Assembly: GCA_018436095.1 (NCBI GenBank) | Contig: JAHDMJ010000011.1 | Span: 1-64,000 of the forward strand | DNA: 64,000 nucleotides | Reading direction: 5' to 3' | Source of the DNA: Clostridia bacterium | GTDB taxonomy: Bacteria > Bacillota > Peptococcia > DRI-13 > UBA5745 | Shown here: positions 1-8,142 of the stretch, in pieces | Position numbering within the stretch: position 1 is the stretch's first letter | How the letters are laid out: every line of letters starts with the position of its first letter | The notes under the pieces: model-generated | The model's input: the letters and a program-made list of their open reading frames with translations, nothing else | The model's database searches: none | What the model was told of the DNA's origin: nothing | Translations under genes and position numbers: made by a program

Positions 1-7
1 CTTCTTT

Positions 8-424
8 ATGGCAGCACTGATAGCGAACTTTAATCTTAGCATAGCAACGCAAATTTTATTTGACTGGCCAACTATTTTTTTCTTTATTTTCATCATTACT
101 GCTGTCATTATTTCAGCAAGTGGCCTTAAGACATTTCTTGCAGCTATTAAGGTCTTGCTGTTAAAAAAACATAGTATATCAGCCGCTGAGAATAGAAAAG
201 CGGTAAAACTCTTTCAGTTAATTGCAAAAACTACTGTTTATTGCTCGGTTCTATTATGCGTAATAAGAGTTATGGTAATGCTCTATGATTTAGATGGCCT
301 TACTTCGTTAGGACAATATATTCCCTTGATGCTTCGCGGGATACTTCAAGGAGTTTACATTAATTTAGTACTTGTATACCCAGCTATAAATGTGCTTCAA
401 GCCAAGGAGAATATTGCGGAATAA
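8..424 (+). CDS. small multi-pass membrane protein, possibly MotA/TolQ/ExbB-like, may be cut by window edge
   Basis: The product is 138 residues if it begins at the ATG at position 8, but the frame is open to the window edge, so the true N-terminus may lie outside. I see three or four hydrophobic segments and a short basic loop (KKHSISAAENRK). The first segment with DWPTIFFF followed by GLKTFLAAIKVL, and the last with TSLGQYIPLMLRGILQGVYINLVL, loosely resemble the first and the pore-forming helices of MotA-type proton channels. That resemblance is weak and the large MotA cytoplasmic domain is absent. The stretch is AT-rich and is followed by membrane-protein remnants. Treat the function as unknown. 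Confidence 0.5.
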   Translation: MAALIANFNLSIATQILFDWPTIFFFIFIITAVIISASGLKTFLAAIKVLLLKKHSISAAENRKAVKLFQLIAKTTVYCSVLLCVIRVMVMLYDLDGLTSLGQYIPLMLRGILQGVYINLVLVYPAINVLQAKENIAE

Positions 425-464
425 TCATGAGGCGTGTATCACCGTTAATGGCGAGGTAGGGTAG

Positions 465-662
465 CTTGAAAAAACCTTCAAACCTGGTATTGTCTTTCCT
501 TTAATTGCGCTAAGCCTTCATCTGTTCCTAGGCCTGCTGTTTTATTTAGGGGGACGAAGCCTTGTGTCGGCGCCAACTATCTTTATTACAATTATGCTAT
601 CGATTGGCGGAGTATTAATGGGCTTTATTCTCTTGGCGAAGGTAAAGAGCAAGTTGGAATAA
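465..662 (+). pseudogene. remnant of a membrane protein gene without a usable start
   Basis: An open frame of 65 codons runs from just after a TAG to a TAA at 660-662. It encodes two clear hydrophobic helices ending in LLAKVKSKLE. There is no ATG, GTG or TTG in frame near its beginning, and no ribosome binding site. This looks like the 3' part of a decayed membrane-protein gene lying between two other membrane ORFs. An unrecognised start codon such as ATT cannot be excluded. Confidence 0.4.
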
Positions 663-667
663 TCGGT

Positions 668-763
668 ATGATTATCGCAATTGCTGCGATTGCGTTGCCA
701 TTGGGCTTAATGACATATATTGGTGTATTCATTGTCACAGCTCTGGCGGGATTCTATTGGTAG
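668..763 (+). CDS. possible 31-residue hydrophobic peptide
   Basis: A short ORF starts with MIIAIAAIALPLG and ends in LAGFYW. It encodes essentially one long hydrophobic stretch, perhaps a single or hairpin transmembrane segment. It starts 5 bases after the preceding remnant stops and ends 9 bases before the next membrane ORF. No strong Shine-Dalgarno sequence precedes it. It may be another fragment of the same decayed membrane gene rather than an independent peptide. Confidence 0.25.
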   Translation: MIIAIAAIALPLGLMTYIGVFIVTALAGFYW

Positions 764-772
764 AGGTGGGAG

Positions 773-1204
773 ATGCTATTAATTTTCTCAGAAATTTTTT
801 CCCTGCTCTTTAATCTAAATGCTACGATTATCGATAGGGTTACGCCCTATAATTTACTTGTATCTTTGATTTTTTTGTTAATCTGGCTTTGGCATCTATT
901 CAAAAACAAAAATAAAGTAATAATTAAGTTTTTGATTTTTTACTGGAGTTCCGTTTTATTCACATCCATCGCAATGATTGTTAATGCTAACATTGATATA
1001 ACAATCCCGGTATTCTCAGGATTGCTTTTATTTCTGGCAGTGGTTTTTATCTCACCCTTCATTGGCTTTACTCTTATCTTTGTTACAAATATTCATTTTA
1101 GGGCTTTCATGCTATTTTTATCATTGCTATTCATCATCCCAGGCCTATTGAAACTAAAAAAATTTCCCGATACAGAGGATACTTCTAATGAATATAGTAG
1201 GTAA
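773..1204 (+). CDS. hypothetical membrane protein
   Basis: The 143-residue product has about four hydrophobic segments separated by short basic or polar loops (FKNKNKVIIK near residue 45; KLKKFPDTEDTSNEYSR at the C-terminus). A GAGGTGGGAG ribosome binding site sits just before the start. I do not recognise a family. It follows other small membrane ORFs and precedes a frameshifted exported protein by 22 bases, so it may be part of a short membrane-protein operon that is partly decayed. Confidence 0.55.
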   Translation: MLLIFSEIFSLLFNLNATIIDRVTPYNLLVSLIFLLIWLWHLFKNKNKVIIKFLIFYWSSVLFTSIAMIVNANIDITIPVFSGLLLFLAVVFISPFIGFTLIFVTNIHFRAFMLFLSLLFIIPGLLKLKKFPDTEDTSNEYSR

Positions 1205-1226
1205 GCCGAAGTATTAGGAGAAACCT

Positions 1227-2390
1227 ATGTTAAAAAGAAAAACTACGTTACTTACATTCTTAATTATTCTGGTAATACTGGCAGGGCTCTTCATCTACGC
1301 CTCTGCGGCAAATGGCCCTCAAAGCGAAAGCCCTGTGGCTACCGCCATCTTTGTACCGGCGATTATTCCTGTGGATAATTTCGGCTATATAATGTACGGC
1401 CCCAGCGGCGGCACAGTCTTGCTGATCGATTCTATCAGCGATAATGAGTATGCCGAACTGATGACCAAACTATATCCGGACGGCGTCGTAGATGATATGG
1501 GGATTGACATACCGGGTGCTAATAACGTGGAAGAATTCGAGCCGCCTTTATTGCCGAACATACAAAGGCCTACTACTGGACGGCAGAATGACTGAGGTAC
1601 ACCTGACGCCGTTTACGGTGACTCTTAATAGTAACCAAAGCTCCCCTATTCTTTTTGGGGGAAAGATGGCTTCCGCCGGGAGCTCCTTGCCAAAGATTAT
1701 TTCAGCAACACTTACATTAGCATTCCAACGATTTTACTTAAAGCAAACAGCAACGACTATTTTCCCTACAACGAAAGCACCTTCAAATATACCCGGTTTT
1801 ATTCTTTCAAGAATACGGCCTGGCTAAAAAGCGAACTCAACTTATTATTGCCGAAGCTGAAACTTATGGAAAAAATTGATGAGAATCTGACGGGTGATTA
1901 CTGCCGGCTGAAAGAACAACCGGAAGCTTCATTTCAATATGAATTGCTTGAGGTTAAAAATGCCGCTGTATTTTTCATCACGATAAACGGAAACATAAGC
2001 TGCTTTGCCATTACGAAGGCTTCCAACACATCAAACGCTTATTTGTTCTCCAATATGAGCAAGCGTTTTTTCGATTCCGCTGATCCTAATATGATACGAT
2101 TTTATTCTTATTTAGAAATTCCGCTCCCCCTCCACCATATCTCCGATGAACGCATCAACGATTTATCAAATGAATGCTTCAGAGACACCCCTTATCTTAT
2201 TTCCGGCAATCAAACAGATTTTATCCACTTCTACCAACATCTCAATCGCTTCGATATCATCCTTGAAGATCAGGGATTTGTCCTCTCAGAAAACAAAGAG
2301 CTGGGCTCATTCCAGACTATTTACTGGCCTGTGCGTTTTACGTTTATGGAAGAAGACGGCAAAAGTTTCTTTGTTGTGAGCTATATATAG
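1227..2390 (+). pseudogene. exported protein gene broken by frameshifts
   Basis: The 5' part encodes a lysine-rich start, a hydrophobic signal or anchor segment (TFLIILVILAGLFIYASA) and about 100 further residues, then stops with TGA at 1593-1595. From about 1632 to 2390 the same phase is open again and gives a soluble sequence of about 250 residues (FRRELLAKDYF, KNTAWLKSELN, YWPVRFTFMEEDG), but no start codon with a ribosome site precedes it. Between about 1550 and 1640 a different phase gives the natural-looking segment TEVHLTPFTVTLN. The simplest reading is one gene of about 385 residues with two compensating indels, one near the TTTTTGGGGG run at 1650-1662. Decay and assembly error are both possible. 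I recognise no family. Confidence 0.6.
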
Positions 2391-2406
2391 CCGAATAAAG
2401 AAGAAA

Positions 2407-2436
2407 GGCGCAGAATTCATAACTCTGCGTCCTTTT
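2407..2436 (+). terminator. rho-independent terminator after the frameshifted exported protein
   Basis: The arms GGCGCAGA (2407-2414) and TCTGCGTCC (2424-2432) form a hairpin with a 9-base loop, followed by TTTT. It lies 17 bases after the stop of the preceding plus-strand gene. It also overlaps the out-of-phase 3' end of the toxin pseudogene on the other strand. Confidence 0.6.
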
Positions 2437-2441
2437 CAATC

Positions 2442-2713
2442 TTAAAAAAGATCACTATGGGTTCCGGTTCTGGTAAGGTATAAAATAAGCTCTTTCTCAG
2501 TAATTTGGAAATTAAAAGCCCGTCTGGTGTAATGTGGCATTCCCTATAGCCGGTGTATTCACCTTTAAGCTCATGATCGCAATATTTGGGTTCTAAGGGT
2601 TCTCCGTCTGCCAATTTGCTCACTACCAGATCCATCAGATCAGGATTGTAACCTCGCTTAAGCACCCGTACTAAATCTTTTTAATATCTGGTAGTAGGAA
2701 CTATCCTATACAT
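2442..2713 (-). pseudogene. YafQ/RelE-type mRNA interferase toxin, inactivated by a nonsense codon and a frameshift
   Basis: Read from the ATG at 2713, which overlaps the antitoxin stop by 8 bases as in many type II toxin-antitoxin operons, the frame gives MYRIVPTTRY, then TAA, then KDLVRVLKRGYNPDLMDLV. This is the expected start of a YafQ-family toxin with one lysine codon changed to a stop. The body continues with the family signature KYCDHELKGEYTGYRECHI. After LLI the phase is lost; adding one base (ATTTCC restored to ATTTACC) recovers YQITEKELILYLTRTGTHSDLF and a stop at 2442-2444. The C-terminal GTHSDLF segment carries the catalytic histidine of the family. The toxin should therefore be dead as written. 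Confidence 0.85.
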
Positions 2714-2987
2714 CGTCTATCACGTCCTTTAACAGCTCCTTAAACGAGGTATAGGATTTATACTCTTCCGGATGTTCTTTCATACGCTCTACTTCTTGCA
2801 TGGCGGCGATGATTTCGGCATTAGGCATATCCATTTTGATTTCAAATGGGATGCGTTGCTCCCGGATGGATTGTCGCAGAAAAAGGTTTATTGCAGTAGA
2901 AAGATCGAGACCGAACTCAGAAAAAAGGGCTTGAGCTTCTTTTTTGACCTCTGCATCCAAGCTAATATTTGCACTTACCTTTGCCAT
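2706..2987 (-). CDS. RelB/DinJ-family antitoxin
   Basis: The 93-residue product begins MAKVSANISLDAEVKKEA and has the ribbon-helix-helix fold expected of RelB/DinJ antitoxins (FSEFGLDLSTAINLFLRQS), followed by a helical toxin-wrapping tail (EYKSYTSFKELLKDVIDDV). The start at 2987 is chosen because AAGGGGG lies 8 bases upstream; a GTG three codons earlier abuts the ribosome site. In the family the protein neutralises the partner toxin and represses its own promoter. The partner just downstream is a pseudogene, so this antitoxin is an orphan unless it acts on a toxin encoded elsewhere. The AT-rich upstream region (3010-3080) holds direct repeats such as AAGCATAAT and AAGCGTTAT that could be its operator. 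Confidence 0.85.
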   Translation of the reverse strand: MAKVSANISLDAEVKKEAQALFSEFGLDLSTAINLFLRQSIREQRIPFEIKMDMPNAEIIAAMQEVERMKEHPEEYKSYTSFKELLKDVIDDV

Positions 2988-3263
2988 ATTGTTCACCCCC
3001 TTTATCTGCTTTTATTTTAACTTATCTTGCTCATATTATCAACATTATATAAGCATAATATGTTCATAATAAGCGTTATGTGTTCTTTGTGGAAATAACA
3101 GCTGCAGCTCATACTTTTTAGAATAAAATTTTTTCGGTTTTTTTCATTTTCCCTGTAACAAAATCACCTATTGAAGAGATATACAAGATAAAAGGGAGAA
3201 TTTTATACATAGTTGATGCAAAACTCCTCTATTATAGGCAGCATGAAAACGGGAGGTGTTATA

Positions 3264-4592
3264 ATGAATATCCTCAAAAAAGGATTCCTGCTTTTTTTTA
3301 TTCTGATTTTAAGCTCTTGCGGCTCGCCCGATAGTGAAGGGCCTGCCTTTCCTTTGGACGAGCAAGCATTCACCCGGGCCATCAATGATGCCGGTATACC
3401 CTTGGAGGTCACCCGGTATCGCTCCCCTGATACCACTTCTGGAACTGCTGCTGATTTTGATTCTCAGACGGTGGGGAAATACTCTTCCTTTGAGTTTCAG
3501 GGTGAAAGCGGAATTAGTGGCAGAATGACCACCGCCGATTTTGAGGGAGAAAAATATTTACACTTATCTCTGAGGCTGCCGGCTGAGCAATTCAGCTCAG
3601 ATGAAGAATTTATCGAAACCGGCTTACCCCAACTATTTCAATATGCCGCCGCTTTTTATGGGCAGGCCGGTACCATGGATAAGGCTGCAAAGGCTTTTAA
3701 TGCTCATATCGCCGCATCAGATAAAAGGCTTGAAGAAAGTATTGAATGGACGGAAGGCACAAATATAAACGGCCATCGCTGTACCGGCTCTATTTACAAA
3801 TATACGCATGATCCCCAATACTATAGCGCTGAATTTGAAATCATGTCCGGTCTTGCTTACAATTATCGGACGATAGACCTATATTCAGTTTTCAAGCCCC
3901 AAACTGCTACAGTGGCTGAAGTCTTGGCGGCCAGTCCCCCCACTCCTGATGAAGAAGCAAAAATCTTTATTGTGCAAGGCCAATTAAAGATATTGGATAA
4001 AAAAGAAATAGAAGGCACCTTTAGCACGGTTAAAGGCCATTCCGCTGTGCTTAGCGATGAAAGCGGCAGCCTGGAGGTCTTTTTGGCCCAAGGCCACTTA
4101 AGCTTAAAGGAATGGAGACAGGAACGGAGGCATTTTCTTATCAACAGTCTTAAACGGGGCTATGTCATCGGGGATAGTATTCCGATTACGGTGTCCTTAC
4201 CTGTTTTCTCTCCTGCACCAGAGCCCCTTGGGAAGGATCTGGAAGAAGATCAGGAAATCGAATACACTTATGATTCCATCAGTCAATTAAAGGATTATTC
4301 CGATCAAAAGCTGCTTAGGTATGCCCTAAAAGCCGATGGCGCCTATGCAGAATCCTGCTCTTATGAGCTATACCTCCGATTTCTCGCCTCCCCTACCCCT
4401 TTATTGGAAGAAATCTCAAAGCTGCAGCGGGAAGAACAAAAGCAGGTATTGAATTTGCTTTGTTATTATCCATGCAACTATGATTTTCAAAGTGAGTTTG
4501 AGCCGGTATTGGATAGCCTCAGTATTAATGATACGCTAACGCTTTTAAGAGATATCTATGAGCAATGGCCCCACATTGGCAATGTCGAATAG
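3264..4592 (+). CDS. lipoprotein with C-terminal helical module shared with two neighbours
   Basis: The start at 3264 follows GGGAGGTG by 5 bases and gives a 442-residue precursor with a short signal and a lipobox (LILSSCG), so it should be a membrane-anchored lipoprotein on the outer face. The N-terminal part (residues about 20-320) is a mixed sequence I do not recognise. The last 103 residues, from YTYDSISQLKDYSD to RDIYEQWP, match the C-terminus of the protein at 8143-10143 at 73 of 103 positions by my count, and more weakly that at 4608-5348. The module looks all-helical (LLEEISKL, VLNLLCYYP). The gene is followed after 15 bases by its paralogue. Function unknown. Confidence 0.8.
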   Translation: MNILKKGFLLFFILILSSCGSPDSEGPAFPLDEQAFTRAINDAGIPLEVTRYRSPDTTSGTAADFDSQTVGKYSSFEFQGESGISGRMTTADFEGEKYLHLSLRLPAEQFSSDEEFIETGLPQLFQYAAAFYGQAGTMDKAAKAFNAHIAASDKRLEESIEWTEGTNINGHRCTGSIYKYTHDPQYYSAEFEIMSGLAYNYRTIDLYSVFKPQTATVAEVLAASPPTPDEEAKIFIVQGQLKILDKKEIEGTFSTVKGHSAVLSDESGSLEVFLAQGHLSLKEWRQERRHFLINSLKRGYVIGDSIPITVSLPVFSPAPEPLGKDLEEDQEIEYTYDSISQLKDYSDQKLLRYALKADGAYAESCSYELYLRFLASPTPLLEEISKLQREEQKQVLNLLCYYPCNYDFQSEFEPVLDSLSINDTLTLLRDIYEQWPHIGNVE

Positions 4593-4607
4593 AAAGGTAG
4601 CAAATCA

Positions 4608-5348
4608 ATGTCTCCTTTGTCCCGCAGAAAAAAGCTTCTATATTCTGTCTTCATCGGTATCCCATTGGCAGCGATCCTATCATACCTGTCCATTTTTTAC
4701 GGCGGTGGCACCCTTGAAGACCGCATAGTCCTTCATACCTTTGACCTGAAGCCCGATTCTTTATATGCCGCTTTTGTTGTGGCCGACTCCATGGATGCTT
4801 ATCACCATTTCGATTATGAAATCGCCGGCAACCATTTGTATCTGAAATTTTATTCCAGCGCCTTCCAGCGGGAATATCCCTCGCCGGAAATCACCATCAA
4901 TGACGATTTTTCGCAGATTGACTCGATCTATCAAGTTACTTCACAGGAAGATATTCTTATTTGGACGGCGGAAGAGGGCCTTATTGAATTCCGCATCACT
5001 TCCGGAACCTACACTCCCGAAAGCTTGTCACATATTTCTCAGTATGACAACAGGAGTCTGCTCTTTTATTTGCTGGAATCCGACGGCGCTTATACAGAGG
5101 CAGCCGCAGCAGAGTTGTTTTCTCGTTTTCTTTCCAATTCTTCCGGCATCTTAGAGGAAATTGCAGATTTCACCTCTGATAAGCAGGCTAAAATCTGCTC
5201 CCTTCTGGCAGCTTATCCTTTGGACCATGGATTGAAAGATAAGTTTGAAGTCGTGCTTTATCGAACGGACGAAAGCCCATCCTCCAATTTGCTAAAAGAT
5301 TTATATGAACAAAAAAAGCAGGATCCTTTCCAGAAATGTCAACGGTAG
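4608..5348 (+). CDS. membrane-anchored exported protein, divergent member of the same family
   Basis: The product is 246 residues: basic start (SRRKKLLYS), one hydrophobic segment (VFIGIPLAAILSYLSIFY) without a lipobox cysteine, then a soluble outer domain. Residues about 138-243 (SHISQYDNRSLLFYLLESDG, ELFSRFL, LLAAYPLDHGLKDKFEVVL) align with the C-terminal module of the lipoproteins on both sides: the ESDGAY, ELFSRFL and FEVVL positions are kept, but the identity is clearly lower. The gene lies 15 bases after the preceding lipoprotein and is likely cotranscribed. No catalytic motif is visible. Confidence 0.75.
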   Translation: MSPLSRRKKLLYSVFIGIPLAAILSYLSIFYGGGTLEDRIVLHTFDLKPDSLYAAFVVADSMDAYHHFDYEIAGNHLYLKFYSSAFQREYPSPEITINDDFSQIDSIYQVTSQEDILIWTAEEGLIEFRITSGTYTPESLSHISQYDNRSLLFYLLESDGAYTEAAAAELFSRFLSNSSGILEEIADFTSDKQAKICSLLAAYPLDHGLKDKFEVVLYRTDESPSSNLLKDLYEQKKQDPFQKCQR

Positions 5349-5414
5349 AAGGGCTCTTTAGATGAGCGATTTATTGTAACGACAGAAGGCAACAAAGAAG
5401 ATAAGGAGGCCCCC

Positions 5415-6506
5415 ATGTTAAAAAGGTCTTGTTTCTTAATATCGGCAATCCTTCTTATACTTTTAGCCGGAAGCTTTGGGCTAAGCTCCTCCGGCCAGTA
5501 CGATATAAACGAAATTCCAATCAGTCTAATCAGAAATGAAATGCCCAATATTGTCACAATTGACCGTCGACATATAGTGTCGGCAGCTGGAAAATTCAAT
5601 TCTAAAGTGGAGCTGAAGCCGACTGTAGTCTCTGTCAAAATAGCAGACTTGGACGGCTCACTTTTAACGCAAAATATAGAATTGCCAAACTATGGGCCTC
5701 TTCGCGTTGATGGGGAATTAAACGGCGATTTCTTTAGCTTTTATGCTTACGATGATTTACAGCAAAATGATCTGCAAAATATTAAGGTTTTCGGAGCGGC
5801 TATTGGTATGCCTTACGAGTTGCTGCATGAAGCATTATTTGATCGCAACTTCCAGCCTCAGTTTTTTCTTTTCAACAACGAATTAAGCCTTATGTTTGTC
5901 GATGAATCGGGAAACCTTAGCCATTATTTGCTGGAAAGCAGCGAGATCAAACAAATCCTTCTTACAGATAGCAATACTCAATACCAACTGGTTAAACATT
6001 GGCCTGTAGTGACTAACGGGCAAGACCTGGCCTTCTTAGCAGAAGATTCAAGCGGGCAAGCATCTTTTTTGATCAGCGATGGTGAACAAATAATAAGTAT
6101 CATTAACTTACCTGAAGAAAATTCGTCTTATGCTATTCTTGACAATGCCTTGGTGCCTTACGCTCTTCTTGACCAATCATTGCTGGCTTTTGGCTACCAT
6201 GATAATACCTATACGCTCTACTCTCTTGATTATAAGAACTCTATAGATTGGCAACTGCTAAAAACCTCATCGAAAGGCTATTTTCGCCCCTTGGGAAGCA
6301 ATGGCCATATTGCTCTGGGCACAGACCATTCCCGTGAAAACAGGCTTCTGGCCATCAATGACAATAATGAGTATCAGTACATCACTTTACCGAAGGAAAT
6401 CGACGCCAAATATTTAATCGTAAATCCCACAACAGAAAAGGATACCTTTGTATTGTTTTCCCCGGTGTCCTACCAATTCTTTGTTTTGAACATTAGCTCA
6501 TTTTGA
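5415..6506 (+). CDS. exported protein with beta-propeller-like repeats, unknown function
   Basis: The 363-residue product has a signal or anchor segment (CFLISAILLILLAGSFG) and then a mostly beta-rich soluble region. It repeats a pattern of short strands with polar turns (QLVKHWPVVTNGQDLAFLAEDSSG; SLLAFGYHDNTYTLYSLDY; FRPLGSNGHIALGTDHS), which suggests an extracytoplasmic propeller or sandwich. AAGGAGG sits 5 to 11 bases before the ATG. It shares neither a lipobox nor the C-terminal helical module with its neighbours, but the similar style of signal sequence and gene spacing places it in the same cluster. I recognise no named family. Confidence 0.7.
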   Translation: MLKRSCFLISAILLILLAGSFGLSSSGQYDINEIPISLIRNEMPNIVTIDRRHIVSAAGKFNSKVELKPTVVSVKIADLDGSLLTQNIELPNYGPLRVDGELNGDFFSFYAYDDLQQNDLQNIKVFGAAIGMPYELLHEALFDRNFQPQFFLFNNELSLMFVDESGNLSHYLLESSEIKQILLTDSNTQYQLVKHWPVVTNGQDLAFLAEDSSGQASFLISDGEQIISIINLPEENSSYAILDNALVPYALLDQSLLAFGYHDNTYTLYSLDYKNSIDWQLLKTSSKGYFRPLGSNGHIALGTDHSRENRLLAINDNNEYQYITLPKEIDAKYLIVNPTTEKDTFVLFSPVSYQFFVLNISSF

Positions 6507-6616
6507 GACTTTTGAGGAGAATTCACCCTAAACAACAGATAGAAAGGCAATGTCATTTAGTTTAGGCGTAAATCAAAACGCGAGAGAGGCAGGGCAGCCG
6601 CCATCTTGGGCAGTCC

Positions 6617-6838
6617 GTGCAGTTTTTGCGGTTGTATGTGTTTTCAGAGAGCTGCCGGTTCAATTTTTTCGCTTGTATGTAAATTGCAGGCCCTCTCAGG
6701 AGTAATTCAAGCCAATTTCGGGCCAAATCTGCACAAAATTTTCGTTTGTGCGTAGATTCCCCTCTTGCATTTTACATACAACCGCAATTTTTGCTCACCC
6801 GCCCCCGCCGATTCTCATACAACCGCAATTTTTGCACA
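6617..6838. repeat. dispersed intergenic element A: three forward and two reverse motif copies
   Basis: Forward copies lie at 6617-6640, 6661-6680 and 6731-6751, and reverse copies at 6774-6797 and 6815-6838. The reverse copies read CATACAACCGCAATTTTTGC, one followed by TCA and the other by ACA. Between them are AAGCCAATTTCGGGCC and TAGATTCCCCTCTTGCATTTT. The same order and the same linker sequences recur at 58,648-58,890, so the two stretches are homologous elements. The whole 436-base gap 6507-6942 holds no gene that I can support. Transcribed from either strand, it could fold into a long branched hairpin. Confidence 0.8.
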
Positions 6839-6942
6839 AGCATGCCCAGCGCCGCAGTACCGTCACTGCCCTGCAGACACATCCCATGGGTTTACCGCCT
6901 TTTCTTAACTAATAATTATATTGTATACAAGGGGGCATTTTT

Positions 6943-8089
6943 ATGTCAAAGAAAGCTAAAAGACGCCTGATCCTAATAATCATTTTAGCTATGTGTATCC
7001 CAACAATGGCTGAGGCCGCTCCTTATGCGGAAAATCCCAACATAAAAGGACTGATGGCGTATGGGGTTAGTCCAGAGAAACTCCAAAGATTATCAGACCT
7101 TGAAATTGACAGTTTGCTAAAAGAAGCACTAGCTAATCATTTTACCAGTGATCAAGTTCAACAATATGTAGAGGGCTTAATTCTGTAATCTGGATAAGTG
7201 AAGGTGTCGTATATATTTGGAATGGTGATGTTATTAGCAATTTTGCTTTGCCGTTACAAGGCAAGACTATTGTAGATATTGCCTGGCATGACGGCTCTCT
7301 TTTTTATCTTGATGATATAGGCGGCATTCATAAAGTCTGGTACGACAACTACGATTATTTCTCCAGTCTATCTGAAATTTTCCACCTTGATCAATTCACT
7401 TTAGAGCAATCTTCCCTGATAAGCTGCGGCGGAAAGCTCTGGCTCTCGGCAGCGATCATCTATTCATCCGGTGACAAAAGTCAACTGGATCGGATTGCTT
7501 ACAGCGGTTTAGTCGATGTTTACGCCAATACTGTTGTTGCCCTTGAAGGTCAGGCTGATACGATTAAATATGCCACAGCTAATGAAGATGGCAGCATAAA
7601 TTTCCTAATGACCAGGGTCTTCCCGATCATGCCAAATCCCCTCCCCATAGAAGCAAAGGAAAACAGCTATTGGATTACGATCATTTCATCTGATGAGATC
7701 ACTGTTGAGCCGGCAACTGACAAGGGGCTCGTTAACAGGGAAAGCCAATATTTTTTGGCCCAGGACGGAACACTATGGCGCTTTGATGCATCACCATATA
7801 TAGAAAAGGGTTATGCAATGGTACCGGTACGGGGAATTTCTTACTTACTGGGCCTCCGGGCAAATTGGAATGCCGCAGACAAAACAATAACCCTTACCGG
7901 TGATAAGGCGGAAATTAGCCTTGCTATCGGAAAAATGTCGGCCACGGTAAACGGCAAAGCTGTAAATATGGATGTGCCGGCAGGAATTCAAAAGGGCCGT
8001 ACAATGGTCCCCCTTAGGTTTATCAGCGAGGCATTTGACGCCGGGATTACATGGGACAATGAACAAAAACCATCGCCATTACAAAATAA
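6943..8089 (+). pseudogene. exported stalk-domain protein (copper amine oxidase N-like), two frameshifts
   Basis: The 5' ORF (6943-7188) has a signal peptide cut after MAEA and stops early at LIL. Shifting by one base at about 7180 restores a long continuation (NSVIWISEGVVYIWNGDV) that stays open to the end. The C-terminal 90 residues are a stalk domain of the Cu_amine_oxidN1 type: AMVPVRGISYLLG, WNAADKTITLT, KGRTMVPLRFISEAF. At the very end a missing A in the run at 8062-8066 turns the usual WDNEQKTIAITK into WDNEQKPSPLQ; the restored stop is at 8087-8089. An AAGGGGG ribosome site precedes the start. The likely original role is surface attachment or envelope binding. Two single-base deletions suggest decay or homopolymer sequencing error. 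Confidence 0.7.
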
Positions 8090-8142
8090 GATATAGCGGC
8101 AAGGGATAACCCGCCGGCAGGTTAAGAAAGGATCTGAATGTA

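Noticed and set aside
6746-6970. A 74-residue plus-strand ORF overlapping the start of the stalk-domain gene.
   Set aside because: It is translated from the dispersed element and has no ribosome site; no protein-like pattern is visible.
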